NCBI GenBank assembly: GCA_030537895.1
Contig: JAUNVA010000001.1
Coordinates: 1 to 64,000, forward strand
DNA from: Bowdeniella nasicola
GTDB taxonomy: Bacteria > Actinomycetota > Actinomycetes > Actinomycetales > Actinomycetaceae
Reading direction: 5' to 3'
Length of the DNA stretch: 64,000 nucleotides
Part shown: positions 1-9,394 of the stretch, one piece after another
How positions within the stretch are numbered: position 1 is the first letter of the stretch
Layout: every line of letters starts with the position of its first letter
Program-made: the position numbers and the translations under genes
Notes under the pieces: model-generated
Told to the model about the DNA's origin: nothing
Databases searched by the model: none
The model's input: the letters and a program-made list of their open reading frames with translations, nothing else

Positions 1-43
1 CTGTGGCCCCGGACCTGCACCACGCAGCAACCCGGGGCCACAG
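1..43. repeat. 12-bp inverted repeat at window edge
   Basis: Bases 1-12 (CTGTGGCCCCGG) are the exact reverse complement of 32-43, with a 19-nt spacer, so the RNA could form a strong GC hairpin. There is no T-run after it. It may be the tail of a gene or a terminator lying outside the window; its role cannot be decided from here. Confidence 0.5.
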
Positions 44-72
44 CCACACCCACACACGACGCCCGTATTTTC

Positions 73-102
73 AGCTCCCACTGTGACACAGTGGGAGCTT
101 TT
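73..102 (+). terminator. Rho-independent terminator for an upstream + strand gene
   Basis: An 11-bp perfect stem (AGCTCCCACTG with CAGTGGGAGCT, 73-83 and 89-99) has a 5-nt loop and is followed by a short T-run on the + strand. The T-run polarity means it ends a transcript that enters the window from the left. Confidence 0.8.
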
Positions 103-792
103 GTCGCGTCAGCCTCAGGCCCTCGCACCGCACTCACTTACAGATCATTGGCCGCGATAGTGTGTGCGGGCTGTTCGAGCACGCCGTGACGGCGCTGGAT
201 TGAGTTCCGACCATCGCCCTAGCGTGTCGAGGTGTCGTCGCGCTGGGGAGGAACGTGGCGGATAGCGCGCGATCGGGAGCGGTGCATGCATAGAGGTTCA
301 CCCCCCCGGGTGACGATGGCTCGCACGGAGCGTATCGATGGCCACGTGGGCCCGGTGGCCTCGGGTGGGTGAGGATCAGGTTGAGCGAATCCAACGGCCC
401 CACATCCATCGCGTTCGGACAGTGACATCGCTCCATACCGCACGCGTCTCGGCGCCCGAGCGAGGGCACCCTCGAGGGCCGCGGGGATCTCAGGCTCGAG
501 GCAGGTGGTCCCTCCGGCCAGGCGCGAGGTTAGCGCCGTACCCTCCACCGTCTGATCGGCGTGCCCGCTCAGCCTCGGCAGATCACACCAGTGGCCTCCG
601 CGCCCGTCAGGGTCGACGAAGAGATCTGCGTGAGAGCGCATGAGGCCGTGGACGCCGACCTGCACGCCGGTCGGCAGTCCAGCACTCAGGTGCTCATCGA
701 AGACCACGAAGCCGCGCCTGGCGAGTACCCGGGGGTGGCGCTCCAGTTCGGGGCCATTCCTTCTACACCACGGCGCGTCTTCGTCTGCTCGC
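103..792. other. about 690 bp with no convincing gene
   Basis: Several open frames cross this stretch on both strands, the longest being a 199-codon minus-strand frame at 219-818. None has a recognisable domain, a good ribosome binding site or a recognisable relative. The minus-strand frame would run into the 3' end of the transporter gene at 793. The stretch may be a decayed gene or intergenic DNA. No tRNA, repeat or insertion-sequence end is visible. Confidence 0.45.
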
Positions 793-2385
793 TTACAGAC
801 CGCCGATGACTTGGGCAATAAGGATTTTGACGATCATCGCGGCTGGGTAGACCATGGCGTAACCGAGGGCGACGCGTGGGTCGGCATTCGTACGGTTGTT
901 AGCAAACGCGAGTACGGCGGGCTGGGTCTGAGTTCCGCCGAGCACGCCCGCTGTGCGGGTGCCGCCGAGTTTGAACATCCACCGCATGACGGCGTAGATC
1001 CCCACCGCGACAAAGGTCGTGACGACAAAGCCGAGGACGAAGATCCGCCACCAGTCGCCGCCAGTGAAGGCGTTGAGGATCTGTCCGCCTGCCGCGGTGC
1101 CCGCATAGGCGAGAAAGACGAGGAGCCCGAATTCAGACAGGACCTGGCATACCGTGTGGGGAATCGCCGTGACGACCTTACCGATGCGTCCAACCTTGCC
1201 CATGATGAGCCCAACGATCAGCGTGCCGGCCGCCGAACCGATGGAGAAGGTTTCACCCGAGGGCGTCACGATCGGCGTCTCACCGATGAGGATGCCGAGT
1301 GTCATGCCGATTCCGAGAGCGATCGGGTTGATATCGGTCAGTCCCCGAGCGGAATCCCCGAAGAACTCCGAGATCCCCTTCATCCGGGAGGTGGGCGCGA
1401 CCACACGGACGCGGTCGCCGAGCTGCAGGACGAGGTCGGGGGTGCCGACCATATCGATGTCGCCGCGGCGCACTCGTGAGACCGTGGCCGAGAACTTCTC
1501 CTCCAGATCGAGCTCGTGGACCGGATGGCCCGCAAGCTTCGGATCGGAGACCGTGATACGACGGAAATCCAAGTAGCGGCGGTCGGCGAGCAGCGAGTGC
1601 GATGAGCCGTGCCCGAGCTCCTGGATGGCCGCGTCCAGCGCCTCCTGAGGTCCGACCACGGTGATGAGGTCATCGCGGTAGAGCACGTCGGAGGGGACGG
1701 GCGTCGTGATCGGCCCGATCTCACCGCGCCGTAGGCGGGAGAATTGGAGCTTCGTCCCGAGGATGCGCTGCAGGTCGGCAATCGCTGGCCGGTCATCTCG
1801 CTCAACGCGGATGGTGCGGTTGCGAATCGGTGAGGGCGTGTCCTGGTCCGAGCGGCCGTAATTGAGGGCTAGCTGCGCAACGATCAACATGCCGATGACG
1901 CCATACAGGTAGGAAATTGAGTACCCGACCGTGGCGAGATCCGGCTGTCCGGAGGCAGCACCAGCTGAGGCCAGCGCCGGGGTGTTCGTGATCGCGCCCG
2001 CGAAGGTTCCAGCGATGAGGGGGATTTCCATCCCGAGGGCGTGCCCCACACCAACGGCGAGTGCGCCCGCCGCGATCAGCACCACCACCATCCCAAGAAT
2101 CGGCCCTGCAGCGGTCCGCATCATATGGAAGAAGTTGGGTCCCGAGTTCACACCGATCGCGAAGGCAAACAGGGCGAGACCGAGGATGCCGAGGTCGTGA
2201 TCGACCTCGAGGGTAAAACCATACGTGAGGCCCCAGGCCGACAGGGCGATGGCGAAGAAGAGCACCGCCGCGGCCCCCAGTCCAATACCACGCGCCTTGA
2301 TGGCGCCAAATGCCATCCCGACCCCGACGAGGATCATGAGCAACAGAACTTGGTTTTCAGCCAAAAGGGAGAAAACAGAGTGCAC
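793..2385 (-). CDS. AspT/YidE-YbjL family transporter with two RCK_C domains
   Basis: This is an integral membrane protein of the aspartate-alanine exchanger (AAEx) family. Its symmetric layout is typical: an N-terminal membrane half of about 5-6 segments (about residues 10-180), a cytoplasmic insert with two TrkA-C/RCK_C domains (about 200-365), and a second membrane half (about 375-530) ending ...MIVKILIAQVIGGL. AspT of lactobacilli swaps aspartate for alanine, but YidE/YbjL relatives have unknown substrates, so the substrate here is not assignable. I place the start at GTG 2385 because GGAAGGA lies 6 nt upstream. A GTG at 2400 in the same frame would add five residues but has no Shine-Dalgarno sequence. 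It is divergent from the ilv leader. Confidence 0.88.
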   Translation of the reverse strand: MHSVFSLLAENQVLLLMILVGVGMAFGAIKARGIGLGAAAVLFFAIALSAWGLTYGFTLEVDHDLGILGLALFAFAIGVNSGPNFFHMMRTAAGPILGMVVVLIAAGALAVGVGHALGMEIPLIAGTFAGAITNTPALASAGAASGQPDLATVGYSISYLYGVIGMLIVAQLALNYGRSDQDTPSPIRNRTIRVERDDRPAIADLQRILGTKLQFSRLRRGEIGPITTPVPSDVLYRDDLITVVGPQEALDAAIQELGHGSSHSLLADRRYLDFRRITVSDPKLAGHPVHELDLEEKFSATVSRVRRGDIDMVGTPDLVLQLGDRVRVVAPTSRMKGISEFFGDSARGLTDINPIALGIGMTLGILIGETPIVTPSGETFSIGSAAGTLIVGLIMGKVGRIGKVVTAIPHTVCQVLSEFGLLVFLAYAGTAAGGQILNAFTGGDWWRIFVLGFVVTTFVAVGIYAVMRWMFKLGGTRTAGVLGGTQTQPAVLAFANNRTNADPRVALGYAMVYPAAMIVKILIAQVIGGL

Positions 2386-2502
2386 GAGGGTTCCTTCCAC
2401 AGCTAACGGCGCGACGTGCCGCAGGCATCCTTCTCGTCTCTAGTCTCTCAGGCTTTGGTTCCAGACTATGGGACGGGCGTCCCTGTCCAAATGAGCCGTG
2501 TC

Positions 2503-2508
2503 TAACAT
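2503..2508 (+). promoter_or_regulatory. -10 box of the ilvBNC operon
   Basis: TAACAT fits the actinobacterial TANNNT -10 pattern. It ends 6 nt before the ATG of the leader peptide at 2515, so the predicted start of transcription is the A of that ATG. No clear -35 hexamer is seen. Confidence 0.6.
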
Positions 2509-2514
2509 GCAGAC

Positions 2515-2577
2515 ATGGCAAGAACTGCGGTCCTCCTTCTGGACATCCTCGTCGTGACAGCGGCGCGCGATGTTTAG
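2515..2577 (+). CDS. ilvL: ilv operon leader peptide (20 aa)
   Basis: A 20-codon frame beginning ATG GCA AGA ends in TAG at 2575-2577, just before the attenuator hairpin. Codons 6-14 read V-L-L-L-D-I-L-V-V, so eight of nine are valine, leucine or isoleucine. This is the hallmark of a branched-chain attenuation peptide. Leader peptides with LVVVTAR-type sequences are known upstream of ilvB in corynebacteria, and this one reads ILVVTAARD. No Shine-Dalgarno sequence precedes the ATG, which matches a leaderless transcript from the TAACAT box. When charged Val/Leu/Ile tRNAs are scarce, stalling here should prevent the downstream terminator from forming. Confidence 0.82.
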   Translation: MARTAVLLLDILVVTAARDV

Positions 2578-2600
2578 TCAGTGACCCAGTACAGCGCGCG

Positions 2601-2631
2601 CCCTTCACCCAGCATCGGTGAAGGGTTTTTT
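2601..2631 (+). terminator. ilvBNC transcription attenuator
   Basis: A 9-bp stem (CCCTTCACC at 2601-2609 with GGTGAAGGG at 2617-2625) is followed by six T residues, and it sits between the leader peptide stop and ilvB. An alternative pairing exists: 2562-2569 (GGCGCGCG) is the exact complement of 2595-2602. That pairing overlaps the leader codons on one side and the terminator arm on the other, as expected for a pause or antiterminator structure. Confidence 0.82.
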
Positions 2632-2658
2632 CTCACCCACCCACGACCGGAGAAGAAC

Positions 2659-4458
2659 ATGAGTGAAGACACGGCCAAGGTGAATCGGGGCGGGGACGCT
2701 CCGCCCGAGCCGGAGCGCATCACCGGCGCTCAGGCGATTATCCGTTCCCTCGAGGAGCTCGGGGTCGAGACAGTCTTCGGTCTTCCCGGTGGAGCGATTC
2801 TGCCGACGTACGATCCCCTATTCGCTTCGGAGCGGATCCGCCACATTCTCGTACGCCACGAACAGGGCGCCGGCCACGCGGCTGAGGGCTTCGCGGCTGC
2901 GGGTGGCGAGGTGGGCGTGTGTATCGCGACCTCGGGCCCCGGGGCGACGAACCTCATCACCGCGCTCGCCAACGCCAACATGGACTCCACCCCACTGCTC
3001 GCCATCACGGGACAGGTGGGTGCCACCATGATCGGAACGGATGCATTCCAGGAAGCGGACATCGTCGGCGCCACGATGCCGCTGACCAAACACTCCTTCC
3101 TCGTGACCGATGCGAAGGATATTCCGGCCCGCATTTCCGAGGCCTACTACATCGCCCGCACAGGCCGCCCGGGCCCGGTGCTCGTCGACGTGACGAAGAC
3201 CGCCCAGGTGGGAGAGCTCGAATTCAATTGGCCCCCGGAACATCACCTGCCGGGCTACAAGCCGCGTGTGCGTCCGCACCACCGTCAGGTGAGGACCGCC
3301 GCGCGGGAGCTTCAGGAGGCCAAGCGTCCCGTCCTCATGGTGGGCGGCGGCACCATCCGCTCGGGTGCGGGCGAAGTCGTCACGCGTCTAGCCGATCTCA
3401 CGGGAGCCGCCGTCGTTACGACCCTCATGGGGCGCGGCGCCGTGCCCGATTCCCACCCACAACACCTCGGCATGCCCGGCATGCACGGCTCGGTGCCAGC
3501 CGTCGCCGCCCTGCAGCGTGCGGACCTCATCGTGGCGCTCGGCGCACGCTTTGATGACCGCGTGACGGGCGACCTCCAGACGTTCGCGCCCGGCGCCAGA
3601 ATCGTGCACGCGGACATCGACCCCGCGGAGATCTCGAAGAATCGCACCGCAGACGTACCGATCGTCGGCGACATTTCCGACGTCGTCGAGGCGCTGCTGC
3701 CCGCTGTGCGTGCTCTGCACGAACGCGAGGGCACCCCCGACCTCACCTCGTGGTGGCGTCAGCTGAATGCGCTGCGCGAAAACTACCCGCTCGGCTGGAC
3801 GCCGACCGACGACGGGCTCATGGCCCCGCAGGAGGTCATCCAGCGGCTTGGGCAGATCGCCGGCCCAGACGCGATTTACGTTTCCGGGGTCGGCCAGCAC
3901 CAGATGTGGTCTGCGCAGTTCATTTCCTACGAGAAGCCCCAGACGTGGCTCAACTCAGGCGGCCTCGGCACCATGGGCTATGCGATCCCCGCGGCGATGG
4001 GCGCGAAGTGCGCGAAGCCGGACACCGAGGTGTGGGCGATTGACGGCGACGGCTGCTTCCAGATGACGAACCAGGAACTGGCCACCTGTGCGCTGAACGA
4101 CATCCCCATCAAGGTTGCGCTCATCAACAACTCCTCCCTCGGGATGGTGCGCCAGTGGCAGACCCTCTTCTACGATGGACGCTACTCGCACACTGAGCTC
4201 GAGACGGGTCACGAGTCACGCCTCATCCCCGATTTTGTGAAACTCGCCGAGGCCTACGGCTGTGTGGGCCTGCGGTGCACTCGACCGGAGGACATCGACG
4301 ACGTGATCGCTCAGGCCCGAGAGATCAACGACCGGCCGGTCATCATTGATTTCGTGGTCTCCCGCGACGCGATGGTCTGGCCGATGGTTCCCGCGGGAGT
4401 GTCGAACGATGAGATTCAATATGCGCGCGGGATCACCCCGCAGTGGGAGGACGAGTGA
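2659..4458 (+). CDS. ilvB: acetolactate synthase, large (catalytic) subunit
   Basis: This thiamine-diphosphate enzyme condenses two pyruvates to acetolactate, or pyruvate plus 2-oxobutyrate to acetohydroxybutyrate. It is the first common step of valine, leucine and isoleucine synthesis. The catalytic glutamate lies in [13 protein letters not shown] (about residues 67-79), and the ThDP/Mg site GDGCF...[12 protein letters not shown] is near residues 461-500. The order is N-terminal PYR domain, central FAD-type domain, C-terminal PP domain, and the length (599 aa) is normal. The ATG at 2659 is chosen because GGAGAAG lies just upstream; the frame stays open further 5' through the attenuator, which is not coding. 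It is the first gene of ilvBNC and ilvN follows after 1 nt. Confidence 0.97.
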   Translation: MSEDTAKVNRGGDAPPEPERITGAQAIIRSLEELGVETVFGLPGGAILPTYDPLFASERIRHILVRHEQGAGHAAEGFAAAGGEVGVCIATSGPGATNLITALANANMDSTPLLAITGQVGATMIGTDAFQEADIVGATMPLTKHSFLVTDAKDIPARISEAYYIARTGRPGPVLVDVTKTAQVGELEFNWPPEHHLPGYKPRVRPHHRQVRTAARELQEAKRPVLMVGGGTIRSGAGEVVTRLADLTGAAVVTTLMGRGAVPDSHPQHLGMPGMHGSVPAVAALQRADLIVALGARFDDRVTGDLQTFAPGARIVHADIDPAEISKNRTADVPIVGDISDVVEALLPAVRALHEREGTPDLTSWWRQLNALRENYPLGWTPTDDGLMAPQEVIQRLGQIAGPDAIYVSGVGQHQMWSAQFISYEKPQTWLNSGGLGTMGYAIPAAMGAKCAKPDTEVWAIDGDGCFQMTNQELATCALNDIPIKVALINNSSLGMVRQWQTLFYDGRYSHTELETGHESRLIPDFVKLAEAYGCVGLRCTRPEDIDDVIAQAREINDRPVIIDFVVSRDAMVWPMVPAGVSNDEIQYARGITPQWEDE

Positions 4459-4459
4459 G

Positions 4460-4993
4460 ATGGCAATCCAACACCGCCACACCCTGAGCGTGCTCGTGGA
4501 GAATAAGCCCGGCGTGCTCACGCGCGTCGCGGCCCTGTTCGCCCGCCGCGCCTTCAATATCCACTCGCTGGCCGTGGGGCCCACGGAAAACGAGGCGATC
4601 TCTCGGATTACCGTCGTGGTCGACGCCGAGCGCCTGCCACTCGAGCAGATCACCAAGCAGCTCAACAAGCTCGTGAACGTTATCAAGATCATTGAGCTGG
4701 AGGCTTCGAGCTCGGTGCAGCGCGAGCTTCTGCTCGTGAAGGTGAAGGCCGACGACCGCTCACGCACCGCCGTCTTGCAGGTTGTTGAGCTGTTCCGCGC
4801 CCACGTCGTGGACGTCTCTCCCGATTCAGTGATCGTTGAGGCGACGGGCGCGCAACAGAAGCTGGACGCGCTGCTCACTGCGCTGGAGCCTTACGGTATT
4901 AAGGAGATCGTGCAGTCCGGCTCCGTCGGCATCGCCCGTGGCGCCACCTCCCTGTCCGACCGAACCTACGAACGCAAGCGGCGCGGCGTCTGA
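4460..4993 (+). CDS. ilvN: acetolactate synthase, small (regulatory) subunit
   Basis: This regulatory partner of IlvB stimulates the catalytic subunit and confers feedback inhibition by valine. The protein is 177 aa. It has an N-terminal ACT domain (HTLSVLVENKPGVLTRVAALFARR, about residues 7-30) and the conserved C-terminal small-subunit domain ending in the basic tail YERKRRGV. The ATG at 4460 follows the ilvB TGA by 1 nt, with GGGAGGACGAG just upstream inside ilvB, which indicates translational coupling. An in-frame upstream start at 4346 lies inside ilvB and is not credible. Confidence 0.96.
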   Translation: MAIQHRHTLSVLVENKPGVLTRVAALFARRAFNIHSLAVGPTENEAISRITVVVDAERLPLEQITKQLNKLVNVIKIIELEASSSVQRELLLVKVKADDRSRTAVLQVVELFRAHVVDVSPDSVIVEATGAQQKLDALLTALEPYGIKEIVQSGSVGIARGATSLSDRTYERKRRGV

Positions 4994-6061
<1,068 letters not shown>

Positions 6062-6070
6062 GACACCTTC

Positions 6071-6112
6071 CGTTCCCCGGGGCGCAGCCGCGCCCCGGGG
6101 AACGCTGTATTT
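6071..6112 (+). terminator. strong hairpin ending ilvBNC
   Basis: A perfect 14-bp stem (CGTTCCCCGGGGCG at 6071-6084, complement at 6091-6104) has a 6-nt loop and is followed by a weak U-rich tail (CTGTATTTCC). The position directly after the ilvC stop supports a terminator role, although the T-run is poor. Confidence 0.65.
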
Positions 6113-6192
6113 CCTCGCGAGATCTGCGGCCGCGGGGCTCCGCACATCGTAAGCTAAGCCCGGAACGGTTTAGTCAACGGGACAGGACGACT

Positions 6193-7239
6193 GTGAGCGT
6201 GTCACCCTCACCCGCCTCCGAAGAGGCTTCCACTCGACGAGCGCGCGGCGCCACGACGCGTCGTTCTGGGGGACGTAAGGCCCTCATCGGGCTGCTTATC
6301 CTGCTGCTTGTTCTCGCCGCGGCGGTCGTGGCCACCGTGTGGTTTGTGCGCGCGAACCTCGACTCTAAAATTGAGCGTTTCGACGCCTTCTCCCAGGTGA
6401 GTGAGCGCCCGAGCACGGAGAGCACCGAGGACGGGACCCCGGTCAATTTCCTGCTCATCGGTTCGGATTCACGCATCTCTGCGGGCGATCTCCAGACGAT
6501 CGAATACGGCCAGCAGCGTTCGGATGCGCTGATGGTGGTGCAGGTGAGCGCGGACCGCAAGGCTGTGACTGTCATGTCGATCCCGCGCGACTCGTGGGTC
6601 CCGATTCCGGGCCACGGCACCGCCAAGATCAATGCGGGTTTGTCCTATGGGGGCGTGCCCCTCGCGGTCCAGACGGTTGAGGAGCTCACCGGGATCCGCC
6701 TCGACCACGTCATGATGGTGGACTTTGAGTCCTTCACGCGCCTGACTGATGAGCTCGGCGGCGTGACGATCGACACGATCGATGGGCCTCAACAGATGAA
6801 TGGTGAGCAGGCACTCGCCTTCGCCCAAACACGCAAGACTCTCCCGCGCGGCGACTTTGATCGGATCCGGCGCCAACAGGCTTGGATGCGATCGATGGCA
6901 CAGGCCGCGTTCTCCAAGGACGTCTTGTCCTCACCGACGACGATCTACTCGCTTGTCGACCTGCTGGCCGAGACCACTTTGATGGATGAGACCCTCACGG
7001 TGGATCGCCTCCAGAACCTCATCATCGAGGCACGCGGCATCCGGCCGCGAGCGGTGCGTTTCGTCACGGCTCCCGATGCGGGAACCGGACGCAGTCCCGA
7101 TGGCAAACAGTCAATTGTGAACTTGGACATGGAGCGGTGCGCGCCCCTCTTCGAGGCTTTTGCCACCGGTCAGGCGGCACACTATCTCTTTGAGCATCCT
7201 GACGCGGCGCCGAGCCTCGACGACCGCCCAGTCGAATAG
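6193..7239 (+). CDS. LytR-CpsA-Psr (LCP) family glycopolymer ligase
   Basis: LCP proteins transfer undecaprenyl-linked glycopolymers to peptidoglycan or, in some Actinomyces, to surface protein. This 348-aa protein has a basic cytoplasmic N-terminus, one membrane anchor (about residues 30-52) and an extracellular LCP domain (about 80-235). Visible motifs are NFLLIGSDSR, SDALMVVQVSADRKAVTVMSIPRDSWV, KINAGLSYGG and the arginine-containing FAQTRKTLPRGDFDRIRRQQ. The start is GTG 6193, with AGGAC 5-9 nt upstream. It is followed after 9 nt by the MauE-like gene, so the two are probably cotranscribed. The neighbouring polysaccharide genes suggest that it attaches that polymer to the wall. Confidence 0.9.
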   Translation: MSVSPSPASEEASTRRARGATTRRSGGRKALIGLLILLLVLAAAVVATVWFVRANLDSKIERFDAFSQVSERPSTESTEDGTPVNFLLIGSDSRISAGDLQTIEYGQQRSDALMVVQVSADRKAVTVMSIPRDSWVPIPGHGTAKINAGLSYGGVPLAVQTVEELTGIRLDHVMMVDFESFTRLTDELGGVTIDTIDGPQQMNGEQALAFAQTRKTLPRGDFDRIRRQQAWMRSMAQAAFSKDVLSSPTTIYSLVDLLAETTLMDETLTVDRLQNLIIEARGIRPRAVRFVTAPDAGTGRSPDGKQSIVNLDMERCAPLFEAFATGQAAHYLFEHPDAAPSLDDRPVE

Positions 7240-7248
7240 GAGCACCCC

Positions 7249-8220
7249 ATGCCCGCCACCTGGATCCTAGCCGCCATCCTCATCGCGAGTGGCGTCGCCA
7301 AAGTCCTCACACCCGGGTCCAGCCGAGACGCCTTCATGCGGTTTTCTCTGCCCGCGTTCCTCACCCGGTCGTGGATCATGGCAGCGTTCCCGTGGCTGGA
7401 GATCACGCTCGGCGTCGCCCTCCTGATCCCGCCGACTCGCGCGATCGCGGCGCCCGCGGCCCTCGTTTTGATGGTCCTCTACCTCCTACTCGTCGCGACG
7501 GCCGATCGCACGGGGGAGGGATGTCAGTGTTTCGGTGCGGCCTCCTCCGCTCCGATCACCGGATGGACCGTGGTGCGCAACGTCCTCTTTCTCCTACTCT
7601 CCCTCGGTGCTGTGTTCGAGGTGTTCTGGGGGCTTAACGCCCCCAGCTGGCGTTGGGCCATCACGCTGGTGGCACTCGCCGCTGCCGTCCTGGTGGGACG
7701 CGAATTCGCCCCGGCACCCCGGCCCGTCTCGGATGGAGAGCTTTCGGACGTAGGTGCCTCGGAGCGAGAGGTAGCGGGAGACGAGGAAAGTCCCGAGGAC
7801 TACGTTCGGCTGCCGGTCCCGCGCGTTCCCGTCGCAACCCCCGACGGCTACCGGGCCCTCCCGGACCTCCTCACCGGCCAGGCCCTGCTCGTCTTCCGGA
7901 TCAGTTCCGGATGCTCAGCGTGCCTCGAGGTTGCGGACCGAATCCGCGCGTGGGGCCCCGCTATTGGTCCGGTAGGGGTGCGGGTCATGGTGCCCACCTA
8001 TCGGGTAGGTGACGAGCCCATCCCGCCGGCAGGGCTCGACCACGAATTGACGCTCATTGATCCGGGCGGTGTCGCGATACAGGCGCTCGGCCTGCACGCG
8101 AATCCCTCCGTGGTCCTGCTTGGCACCGACGCGCTTACTGCTGGGGGGCCCGTCTTCGGGATCGACGCCGTGCTCGACCTCGTCGAGCAGATGCGTCAGG
8201 AACTCGGGTCGGCCTCGTAG
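7249..8220 (+). CDS. MauE/DoxX-like redox membrane protein with thioredoxin-like tail
   Basis: The N-terminal part (residues 1-155) has about five membrane segments and resembles the MauE/DoxX redox-associated family, including a C-x-C-F-G motif (C92, C94). After an acidic linker (about 155-190), the C-terminal part (about 195-323) looks like a thioredoxin or peroxiredoxin fold with CSAC (C222, C225). MauE-type proteins carry reducing or oxidising equivalents across the membrane, so I infer electron exchange with an extracytoplasmic thiol partner. The substrate is unknown. AGGAG precedes the ATG. The 3' end overlaps the convergent PqqD-like gene by 25 nt. Confidence 0.72.
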   Translation: MPATWILAAILIASGVAKVLTPGSSRDAFMRFSLPAFLTRSWIMAAFPWLEITLGVALLIPPTRAIAAPAALVLMVLYLLLVATADRTGEGCQCFGAASSAPITGWTVVRNVLFLLLSLGAVFEVFWGLNAPSWRWAITLVALAAAVLVGREFAPAPRPVSDGELSDVGASEREVAGDEESPEDYVRLPVPRVPVATPDGYRALPDLLTGQALLVFRISSGCSACLEVADRIRAWGPAIGPVGVRVMVPTYRVGDEPIPPAGLDHELTLIDPGGVAIQALGLHANPSVVLLGTDALTAGGPVFGIDAVLDLVEQMRQELGSAS

Positions 8221-8534
8221 ATAAACCTGCGAGCGACCCAGTCATCAAACACCGCGCGGATCTCGTGCACTACCTGCGGATCGGCAGTGGCGTCCGGCTC
8301 TGCGAAGTGCCGCGCTGCCTCGTCGGCGGATAGACCTCGCGCTCCCGCCTGCGTGAGCATCCGCCACAAGACCAGTCCCGAGCCGCTGAGCACGCACGGC
8401 GGACCGTCAGGCATCGCCAGCAGGGCGACCGCCTCCTGTCCGGCAACGGTCAACGGCTCACTGGCGCCTCCGAGCCGGACGCTTTGATCCGTCCACGCGC
8501 AGGCGGGGTGGGGAACGTACCGCGGCTCGCTCAT
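8196..8534 (-). CDS. small PqqD-like protein
   Basis: This 112-aa protein matches the PqqD-like winged-helix layout: a short beta strand pair (PLTVAGQEAVALLAMPDGPPCVLSG), the SGLVLWRML core, and a helical segment ending VFDDWVARRFIYEA. PqqD-like domains bind leader peptides in RiPP pathways, but free PqqD-like proteins also occur beside HPr-kinase-like and nucleotidyltransferase genes in polysaccharide loci, with unknown role. The ATG overlaps the TGA of the upstream nucleotidyltransferase gene (ATGA), so translation is coupled. It is the last gene of a three-gene minus-strand operon. Confidence 0.66.
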   Translation of the reverse strand: MSEPRYVPHPACAWTDQSVRLGGASEPLTVAGQEAVALLAMPDGPPCVLSGSGLVLWRMLTQAGARGLSADEAARHFAEPDATADPQVVHEIRAVFDDWVARRFIYEADPSS

Positions 8535-9394
8535 CGGCCGGCCTTTCGGTTGCGATGGTGCCGCCGGTAGGTAAGGACAGCGCGAGTCCGAGCAACATGT
8601 TCGTTCCAGATATCGCGCCAGCGTGGCCGATAGCCAAGAGACATCGCCAGGTGGTCCCGGTTGACTCGGATGACGGAGGCGAGCACCCGGATACGTTCGG
8701 TGAGGTCGCCAGCGTCACGGTAGCGGGCGAGGAACAGGTCGACCCGATTGGCGTCGCTCGCCAGAGCCCGCCACAGGTGGTAACTCGGTTCATTGTGATG
8801 ATGCTGAAGAGTGCCCAGGGCTGCAGATTGAGCCACGTCGGCACCGAGTTCGTGGGCGCGCGCGTGCACGGCGGTGAATTCGGCCGCGTCGAGCGTGGCG
8901 CGCAGATGCTCGATATCGGCACGCCCGCGGGCGCCGTCACGACCGGCGTGCAGGGTGATGAGTGTGGCGTGATCAATCCGGTTGAGTGTTCGGCACTCCA
9001 CGTGGCAGATAGAACGTGACTGGGCGCGGTCCCACAGGGTCGCAAATGCCGCTTCGGCAGAGATGGTGATGCCCGGGAAAGACCGGTGAACGTCGAGGTG
9101 GCCAAAGCGGTCATCCCACAGGGCGGCGGCATGTCGAAAGAGTGAGCCCGTGTCGAATGTCGTCTCCAGGCGCCACCCATGTGTCAGCAGTGCTGAAACG
9201 AGCGCATCTTCGGAGCCGGGCCGCACGAGTACGTCGACGTCGCTACTCGCCCGCTGTGGACGATAGAGACCGGGGGAGACGGAGTATCCCTTGATGTGCA
9301 GGAGATCGATACCGGCCTCCTGTGCTATGTACTGCACTGTTGCGTGGGCGAGCCTTAGCCGCACGTTCATGTCTACAGGAGGGCGCGCGTTCAT
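8531..9394 (-). CDS. nucleotidyltransferase-fold protein (NTP_transf_5-like)
   Basis: The protein is 287 aa. Near its start it has the family signature HIKG (K35) followed by SSDVDVLV (D52, D54), the spacing seen in NTP_transf_5 nucleotidyltransferases. The rest is helical with many histidines (LQHHHNEPSYHLW). Proteins of this family occur in lasso-peptide and polysaccharide loci and may transfer a nucleotide or sugar; the acceptor here is unknown. The start is ATG 9394, overlapping the HPr-kinase-like stop by 4 nt. A longer frame upstream to 9682 lies within that gene and is rejected. Confidence 0.72.
   Translation of the reverse strand: MNARPPVDMNVRLRLAHATVQYIAQEAGIDLLHIKGYSVSPGLYRPQRASSDVDVLVRPGSEDALVSALLTHGWRLETTFDTGSLFRHAAALWDDRFGHLDVHRSFPGITISAEAAFATLWDRAQSRSICHVECRTLNRIDHATLITLHAGRDGARGRADIEHLRATLDAAEFTAVHARAHELGADVAQSAALGTLQHHHNEPSYHLWRALASDANRVDLFLARYRDAGDLTERIRVLASVIRVNRDHLAMSLGYRPRWRDIWNEHVARTRAVLTYRRHHRNRKAGR

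Noticed and set aside
219..818. 199-codon minus-strand open frame
   Set aside because: No motif or family is recognised, no ribosome binding site is seen, and it overlaps the transporter 3' end. It could be a decayed gene, but the evidence is too weak to call a CDS.
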